From Mallotus nudiflorus (taxonomy: Eukaryota > Streptophyta > Magnoliopsida > Malpighiales > Euphorbiaceae), in NCBI GenBank assembly GCA_947683625.1, contig CANTUR010000112.1:3224501-3288500 (forward strand): a DNA stretch of 64,000 nucleotides. Reading direction: 5' to 3'. Positions 57,191 to 64,000 of this stretch are shown here, piece by piece; position 1 is the stretch's first letter, and each line of letters opens with the position of its first letter. The notes beneath the pieces are model-generated. The model made no database searches. It worked only from the letters and a program-made list of their open reading frames with translations, and was not told the origin of the DNA. A program made the position numbers and the translations under genes.

Positions 57191-58031
57191 CAAAAGTCGG
57201 TCTAGGCCACTCAGACACTGCTTCAATCTTCTGTGGATCAACTTGGATACCTTCTTTAGACACCACGTGTCCAAGAAAAGAAACACTCTCCATCCAAAAA
57301 TGACACTTTGAGAATTTATCATAAAGCTGATGATCTCTCAGTGTCTGCAGTACAATCCTCAAGTGATATACATGCTCCTCCATACTCCTTGAATAAACCG
57401 ATATATCGTTGATGAAGACTACTATAAACTGATCCACATATGATCTGAATACCCTGTTCATCAAGTCCATAAAAGCTGCTGGTGCATTAGTCGAACCAAA
57501 AGACATCACCAAAAACTCATAATGGCCATATCAAGTGCGGAATGTCGTTTTAGGAACATCGGCTTCACTAATCCGCAGCTGATGATAACCCGAGCTTAAA
57601 TCAATCTTGGAAAAGAACTGTGCACCCTATAGCTGATCAAATAAATCATCTATCCTCAGGAGAGGATACTTGTTCTTCACTGTCACCTTGTTCAACTCTC
57701 TATAGTCAATGCACAATCTCAGGGTACCATCCTTCTTCTTCACAAATAGGACTGGTGTACCCCAAGGAGAAACACTCGGTCTAATAAAACCCTTATCCAA
57801 CAACTCTTGCAACTGATCCTTCAACTCTTTTAACTCTACAAGAGCCATTCTGTAGGGTGGCATAGATATTGGAGTAGTACCTGGAACCACATCTCTACAG
57901 AAGCCAATCTCTTTATGAGGTGGTAAACCTGGCAACTCCTTAGGAAAAACATCAGGAAACTCACAGGCAATAGGAACATTTGTGAGTGACAACTTCTCCA
58001 TTGAAGTATCCCTGACTAATGCCAAATATCC
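57190..58031 (-). pseudogene. Element D reverse transcriptase
   Basis: 58025-57627: EFPDVFPKELPGLPPHKEI, PPYRMALVELKELKDQLQELL, KGFIRPSVSPWGTPVLFVKKKDGTLRLCIDYRELN and KYPLLRIDDLFDQL. A stop follows, then FFSKIDLSSGYHQLRI, and from 57512 VMSFGSTNAPAAFMDLMNRVF and FIVVFINDISVYS. The usual FIDD(I)LVYS active site reads FINDI, so one catalytic Asp is lost. HLRIVLQTLRDHQLYDKFSKCHFW and FLGHVVSKEGI complete the thumb. All blocks share one frame. Confidence 0.92.
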
Positions 58032-58466
58032 CTAACATCCTTTCCTCAATAACTTCCTAGTCGTAATAGTAGAAATAAGATTCTGAGGTGCGGAACTCCT
58101 ATCACCCACAAACTTAAATTCTTCTTCATCAGGAATTCTGAAAGTCACCTCTTTATTCCGACAATCTACCACGACATAGTGCTGAGATAACCAATCCATA
58201 CCCAAAATAACATCAAACTCCATCACATCTAACATAATCAAATCAGCGGGTAATTCTATACCTCCCATGAGAACTGGATAATCAGAAAGAACAATATCGG
58301 TGTCCAAAGAATGGCTTAGAGGAGTGGCAACAGACAAAGAAAAAGCCATCCTCGAAGCTTGCCAATAAGACTTGGAAGTAAAAATGGGAGAAACAAACGA
58401 ATGCATGGCACCCGGATCAAACAAAACCCATGCATCCAGGTAACAGACAAAAAAAATACCTACCAC
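58032..58466 (-). pseudogene. Element D aspartic protease (RVP_2)
   Basis: 144 open codons. AWVLFDPGAMHSFVSPIF corresponds to the retropepsin site (family: LFDSGATHSF), with the DSG triad changed to DPG. LPADLIMLDVMEFDVILGMDWLSQHYVVVDCRNKEVTF is the conserved distal part (DVILGMDWL). A TAG immediately separates it from the RT frame, and the same frame continues. It would cleave Gag-Pol in the particle, but the altered site suggests loss of activity. Confidence 0.85.
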
Positions 58467-58469
58467 GAC

Positions 58470-59823
58470 TGCATTGGATGCCTGAGCATCCTGCTGAGTA
58501 AGGTGGAAGGCTCTGGCTTGTCCTCAACCTCCCTACTGACTGGTAGAAGCCTGGCCAACACCTCTGGCACCTCCTCTAGTACTTCTACCACTACCCTGCT
58601 GCGGAACAAGCTAAGTGGAACTCTGATGCTAGGCTGGAGGCAACTGAAATGGTATGAGTGCAGCACTAGCAATCGATTGTTATGGAAATCGTGAAATCTG
58701 CGGCTGCTGATACCTGGAGTAAGGACACGATCTGGCATAATGTCCTGTCTACCCGCATCTAAAGCATGTCAATGGCGTCAGGTAACACAGTCCCTAATGG
58801 ACTCTGCCACAGGTCTGGCATACACTAGCAGCTGATCCAGAACTGCAACCACTGCTGCTGCTCGAAGCACCTGACCTGAATCTAAATGGTCTACACTGAC
58901 CTCCACGGCCATGTCTACTACTCCGATGCACTTGCTGCTGCTACCTTTGACTCTGTTGAGTCGGACCTCTCTGCTGACTACTCGAACCAACATGAAAACT
59001 AGAGTATGGAGTAGTCTGCAATCCACTCAACTGAACTCCCAGCTGGTAATAATCAGGCATCGCTCCCTACCTAACTAGCCTCAGCTCAATCTCCTTGGCC
59101 AACTCAATCATAAACTCCAGAGTAAGGCCTGCTGTAGGCATACCAGCAAATGTTGAACCCAATCCGGTAACGTAGGTAGTGACTGCGAAATACTGATCTC
59201 GCATCAAATCCTTTGCATATCTACCCTGCCGGAGAAACTCTCAGGTGTACTCCTCTACTGATCGATCACCACGAGAAATACTGGTCAGTCGAAGGCGATA
59301 GCTCATGCGGAGAGGCTCTAGATAAAATCTCCTCATAAACCGCTCTCGAAACTGAGCCCAGGTCATCGTCATCATATAGGGTTGAATCATCTAAATAAAC
59401 CAGTCCAAGGCTGGTCCCCTCAACAGACAGCTCAACGATCATAATCCACTGGTACTCAATGTGAGCAGTTCGAGTCCTAGTCTCAATCACATGCAGAAAG
59501 TCTAACGGATCAGAAGTCCCATTAAATGCAATCCTGCTGACTCTGGCATAGAACAAAGCTGCCTCAGGGTCAGACATACCCTGCTAATAGGCAGGCTGAA
59601 CATGCTGAACAACCAAAGGTATAGGAATATTCTCAAACTCAGGCTCTACAGGCTCCTTGTCCAGTAACTCTCTCTGCCTACGGTGACCTACCACTCCTCA
59701 AGGTCAACCTCTGCCACGACCTCTACATCTAACTAGCTGCCCAAGAGGTAAAACCTCATCCTGAAAAGACTTGTCATCCTCGGCCTCAATGACCAATGAA
59801 GCGACACGCGCTCGCCTCCTCAT
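58470..59823 (-). pseudogene. Element D gag pseudogene
   Basis: The ATG at 59823 (minus) opens MRRRARVASLVIEAEDDKSF. A stop follows RGRGRG (probably CGA to TGA). Then MSDPEAALFYARVSRIAFNGTSDPLDFLHVIE and, in another frame from about 59470 on, LLRGPALDWF, TWAQFRERFMRRFYLEPL and SVEEYT-EFLRQGRYAKDLM. This is a Retrotrans_gag pattern (W....W.F...F...F, then ...EF..L..G). A Gln/Arg/Ser-rich stretch ends in zinc-knuckle motifs: CQTCGRVH near 58815 and CFRCG*TGHYARSCP near 58770-58725. One frameshift and several stops. Confidence 0.8.
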
Positions 59824-60004
59824 TCTAAAAAGACAACAGAACGATTTAGACAAAACAGACAATGGAAGAATAACGCAGAACACTAAAGCAAGGAATACTT
59901 ATCAAGACATACTCGAACCTAATTCACTACAGTAGTTCAACAGAAAACACAACTTTGAAAACTAGGGCCACGACTCACACGACTAAGCCCTGACACAGAA
60001 CTCC

Positions 60005-60016
60005 GCTCTGATACCA
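60005..60016 (-). other. Primer-binding site of element D
   Basis: On the minus strand tggtatcagagc, complementary to the initiator tRNA-Met 3' end, 4 bases inside the 5' LTR. Confidence 0.92.
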
Positions 60017-60020
60017 ACTT

Positions 60021-63000
60021 TGTCACGATCCAAAATAGGGGCCATAACCTGCATTAGGGAACGGGAATTCTTTCAAATCCGGAACCCGTAGCAAGCCTTA
60101 AAATAAAATAAAACATACAATAATAATAATAACATAATTTGTAGCAGAAATAAAATCATAAATAATGAATTAATAACCCACTCCGGGATTTAAATCAACA
60201 ACTCATCTCGTATATATAAGTAAACTTTTAATACAAATCCAGTTCAAATATTTTAAGTACATAACTCATACCAATATAATACAATATCCTTTTTTAATTT
60301 TTACAACTACTGTAGTATCTAGATTAATAAAAATAAAACTCAAGTGAGCAGTTTACATAATGAAGCCAGGGCGGAAGAAATCTGGCGTAAGGGTCTGCTA
60401 CTGAGGTCTGAAGATGATGACTCTCTTGAAAAATAGTCAACGGAGGGGAGTCAGACCTCACTGAGTGAATTACTATAATATATATACATGCATACTAAAT
60501 GACAATGCACACAGTCAAAAGTATATATAATATGTAAGTATACAAGCAAATAAACACAGATGCAATAAAATCATTTTATATATTTTTATTGAAAATCACA
60601 GTTTATGAAGGATTAAATAGAACCCTAGAATATCGCAACCTTAAAAAAGTGTTAGACAACACTCTAGCCATATAGGCTCACTTATTCCAAATATATTCAC
60701 TTGATCCATTTTGACAGTAGACTGGCCCCGAGACACTAAGTCAACCGAGTTCCAACAGTCTGACTGTTAGTATGATTGGCCCTGAGACACTTGGTCAACC
60801 GAGCTCCAACAATCACACTCCCAAATCACATCTCACACATCACATAATCAAATCCAATCAATATCCTCAAATAGGTTAGTAATATAGCCTAAATACTATT
60901 GGTGTACCGATACGTACTCTGTCCTAGTGCTGCCCACTAGGTAGCACATTCTATTGATATCCTTCATTAAAATATAAAACATACATTCATAAAAATAAAT
61001 GATGCATGAATTTGAAATAAACAGCAACATAAACCATATATATACTAGAAATATACCAAAAGTAAACCAGGTATATTTTGAGTATATGTTCGTCAAATAA
61101 GTCCAATTAAATTACAAAATAAACTAGAAATATATTTAAAAATATTTTAAACATAATTCATTAATAAAACATGCATATAGTTTAAAATATACCAAAAATA
61201 AACCAAAGATAAACTAAAAATAAACTTAAGTACTAATTAAATCATTATGCATATTTAATCAAAATAACACATATATTCTAAAATCATGCACCCTAAAGCA
61301 TATATATATAAAATAGTAACTCACTATTATTGCGCTCCTCGAGATGGGTCTGATGGGCCTGGTCCACTAGACCTCGGTCTCGACGCAACTAGACAAACAA
61401 ATAATGATATGAATCAGAATAAATCTAACAGAAGTTCTAAAGACTCGATTTAGATTACTAAACACGGAATTAAATCAGAATTTGACCGGACATCACGTTT
61501 TACGAGAATTCTATCGAAATCCGGTAGAACCTCCCCTGTAAAATGGACATCTCTCTACTCAAAGAGTAGAGTTGGCCCTGCAAAGAAATACACTTCGAAA
61601 ATAAACACAAAACACAACCACAATCCCTCGGTCGAACTCCAACTACAAATCACCGACAGAGGTTCACAATTCACGAAATATTTACAAAATACCAAAAATA
61701 CCCTTATATAATAAAAATGCATTTTATAAGTAGAAATTACGTAATTAACCCTAAAACACAGTAAAAACCGATGAAAACTCATTTTATTAGAAAAATCATA
61801 TATTATACATATAATTTGAAAATAATTTATCAAAAATAGTTTTAATTAGTTAAAAATACTAAATAATTTTTGGAAATCATTTTCATACCCTAAATAACTA
61901 TTAAAACCAATTTAATTACATTTTTAGCCAATTTAGTGTAAAATTATCAAAATACCCCTATATATATAAATATACTAAAATAAATCCAAAAATTCACCAA
62001 AAATAATATAATTACTCAAAATTAATTATCTCAACATATATTTCAATAATATCAATAAATATACTCAATTAACCAATTTCTTTCAATTAAACACATAATT
62101 AACCCTATTTTATCAAAATTACATAAACTAAATAAATTCCAAATAAATACATAAAAATTACAAATAAATTGCTATAATTCACTTAAACCCCTACAATTAC
62201 CGTAAAACACAATTTCATAATTTAATTAATTAATTTTCAAAAATTAGAAATAATATTAAAATAATAAAAAATACCCAAAAATCAAAATAAATTTCAAAAA
62301 TTCCACAAAAATTCCCACATGAAGATTAAGCTACTAGGATCAAAGTTTGTGAGGGAATTTTTCATGAATCAATCAAATTAAAGCTAAAAAAAATTGAAAA
62401 CTCAAGTTGACCGAAATGAAGATCAAGCTCAAACCTTAACAACCACTCATTTTCCAGCCAAAAGAAGCTTAGAATAGGAACCACCGGAGCTCAGGGAGTC
62501 GATGGAGACTGGCGGTGCACGAAATGGTGGCCGGAATCACGTTGATTCGACGGTGAGGAAGAGTTTCGGCTTTCCAGCCAAAACGAGCTCCTCCGACGCC
62601 AGAAACGGCTGCTGCAGGTGGCGGGGATGGCTGAGGACGAAGGTGGCACGTCGGTAAGAAAACGGCGTGGCAGACGGTGGATTGGCAAGGAGGGAAACCA
62701 GAGATGGTGAGAGGAGTCGGGGGCAAAATAGTAATTTGGCAAAGTTTTTTATTTTTAACAATATATTATGTATATATGCATATATATATATATACTCACA
62801 CTATATATTATAATAATATAAACTTTCACACACATTAAATATACTCCACACACACATAATTTAATATATTTAATAATTTATACACTTAAAAATAATTAAA
62901 TAATATTAAAACTAAATAATAAATAATAAAAATTAGGGTAATTAATTAAACCCTAGTTTAATTTAAATAAATACACATATATACACTTTATTTTAGCACT

Positions 63001-63254
63001 TTAAAAATATATGTGTTCATGCAAATGCATGAATTTGTTTAAAATAATTAATATTAAATTATTTACGTGTTAATTTCCCCGAAAATGCAAGTCCCGAGAA
63101 AATTTTACGTAAAGTACTTAAAATAACATTAAAATAATTAAAATAAGCTTTAAATAAATATCAAACTCATAAAAATATCATAATTATACACAAAATTATT
63201 AACACTGCATATCCCGATGCAGTTTAAAATATTTTAAAAACTCAGGATATTACA
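60021..63254 (-). repeat. Element D 5' LTR
   Basis: Partner of the left LTR, next to the primer-binding site. GC island 62465-62740, hairpin 61496-61545, box pair at about 60710-60820. It lacks a roughly 12-bp piece of the GC island present in the other LTR (tgccgggaggca region). Confidence 0.95.
62465..62740 (-). promoter_or_regulatory. GC-rich island of the element D 5' LTR
   Basis: Same position and composition as 54247-54534. In the 5' LTR it would lie near the transcription start or leader of the genomic RNA. Confidence 0.5.
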
Positions 63255-63259
63255 ATTTC

Positions 63260-64000
63260 ATTCCTAACATTTGAAAAAATATTTATTCATCACTGATATT
63301 TGCAACAGTTAACATTTATTAGTCCTTATTTAAGGATGAAATAATACACAATTTTATAAATGTCATGGATAAATAAATATTTTTTCAAATATTAAGAATA
63401 AAATAGTGTAATAGATAAAAATACAGAGGATAAATAATAATTATCCTTATTTTTTAAAACAAAATTAAATGAATTCAGTCTTATACATGTGCTGAATTCT
63501 TTATTTTTTTTTTATTTTTTTTATTTTTTTTATCACTCATAAGCTGTGCGATATGAAAATCACATGTAAGATTTTTGAAGGAGAGAAACAAATGATATTT
63601 TCTTCGAGAAATCTTAACTATTCTAAGCATGATAGTGGGGCATTAGGATTATGAACAAAGAAAGTGAAAACAATCTAACTTGTAAGCTTGGTTCGTTTTA
63701 ATTGAGTCTTGTTTAAATTTTAAGATGTTTTAGTTTAACAATATTTGATTTGAAAAGTACGTGAACAATTGTTCTATTTAAATTTTTAATAAAAATGGTG
63801 AGTAAAAATTAATTTTATAAATTTATAAAAATAGATGGAGATTTTAAACCATATATATTTTTTATAAAATGTAAAATACTCGTTATATTTCAATTGAAAC
63901 TAAAGAATATTAACATTATACGATGATAATCCATTTTAGTATCCTATTATAATAAGGGATATATTCCCCCAAAGAGGATGATTACTTAAATAAGAAGAAA
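63260..64000. other. AT-rich flank of element D
   Basis: I see no gene or repeat boundary in this stretch. T-rich at 63500-63530. Confidence 0.5.

Larger units (their letters stand above)
51784..63254 (-). mobile_element. Full-length Ty3/gypsy chromovirus D (Tekay/Del-like), minus strand
   Basis: LTRs at 51784-55044 (3261 bp) and 60021-63254 (3234 bp) are flanked by exact atttc repeats (51779-51783 and 63255-63259). The primer-site complement gctctgatacca lies at 60005-60016 and the polypurine tract aaggggggaaga (minus strand) next to 55045. The internal 4976 bp encode gag, aspartic protease, RT, RNase H, integrase and a C-terminal chromodomain-like segment on the minus strand. The order RT-RNase H-integrase is gypsy. 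Long LTRs, initiator tRNA-Met primer and a chromodomain tail fit the Tekay/Del group. The protein is dead through point stops. Confidence 0.95.

Noticed and set aside
51784..63254. Endogenous pararetrovirus
   Set aside because: There are paired LTRs, a 5-bp target duplication, integrase and a chromodomain, and no movement or coat-protein gene, so it is a Ty3/gypsy retrotransposon.

Overview
The window is gene-poor, AT-rich repetitive DNA from a flowering plant, probably a eudicot. The evidence is plant-type LTR retrotransposons primed by initiator tRNA-Met, plant LINE remnants with a DUF4283-like ORF1, a Mutator-like element carrying pieces of plant genes, long (TA)n runs, and no bacterial-style gene organisation. 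I could not identify a species. I found no intact host protein-coding gene and no rRNA or tRNA gene. Almost every recognisable protein segment belongs to a decayed mobile element, and most ORFs over 60 codons are fragments of these or chance ORFs.

Layout. 36-4910: a non-autonomous Mutator-like element (long terminal inverted repeats, exact 9-bp target duplication) carrying captured fragments: a glycine-rich coding segment, a PIF/Harbinger (HARBI1/ALP1-like) nuclease tail, and two exons plus the intervening intron of a nuclear MnmE/TrmE-type tRNA-modification GTPase. A 2.76-kb solo LTR (1088-3849) sits inside it. 5807-14932: a Ty1/copia element on the minus strand (A) with a second minus-strand copia element (B, 6489-11090) nested in its RNase H end. 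About 16206-20936: a plus-strand copia element (C). 20940-23139: a minus-strand LINE remnant with endonuclease and distal RT but no central RT. 24795-25200: an orphan LTR start. 25926-29180: a minus-orientation solo LTR. 29430-30400: a badly decayed LINE RT, adjoined by a hAT-like MITE (30411-30738). 31469-32265 plus 38763-38880: a LINE-like remnant split by plus-strand copia element E (32266-38762), whose own gag is split by a 1.7-kb insertion. 40162-41945: another LINE-type ORF1 with a poly(A) end. 42000-47025: AT-rich DNA with degenerate repeats and a probable SINE. 47026-50362: a third solo LTR. 51784-63254: a complete 11.5-kb Ty3/gypsy chromovirus (Tekay/Del-like, element D) on the minus strand, with 3.2-kb LTRs, PBS, polypurine tract and an exact 5-bp target duplication.

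How it fits together. The three solo LTRs and the full-length D belong to one long-LTR lineage. All LTRs share a GC-rich pyrimidine-biased island about 0.25-0.8 kb from the LTR start, a repeated CTCGG...TCTCGG box, and a hairpin of about 55 nt whose stems survive sequence divergence largely through G.T wobbles on the sense strand. The pol frame of D is unbroken except for ten stop codons, each explainable by one C-to-T or G-to-A change, as expected of methylated heterochromatin. The nesting gives a relative order: Mutator-like element before the first solo LTR; copia A before B; the split LINE before E, and E before the insertion in its gag.

Limits: all family assignments come from reading motifs in the translation. 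Clade names, ages and gene-capture sources need database searches.
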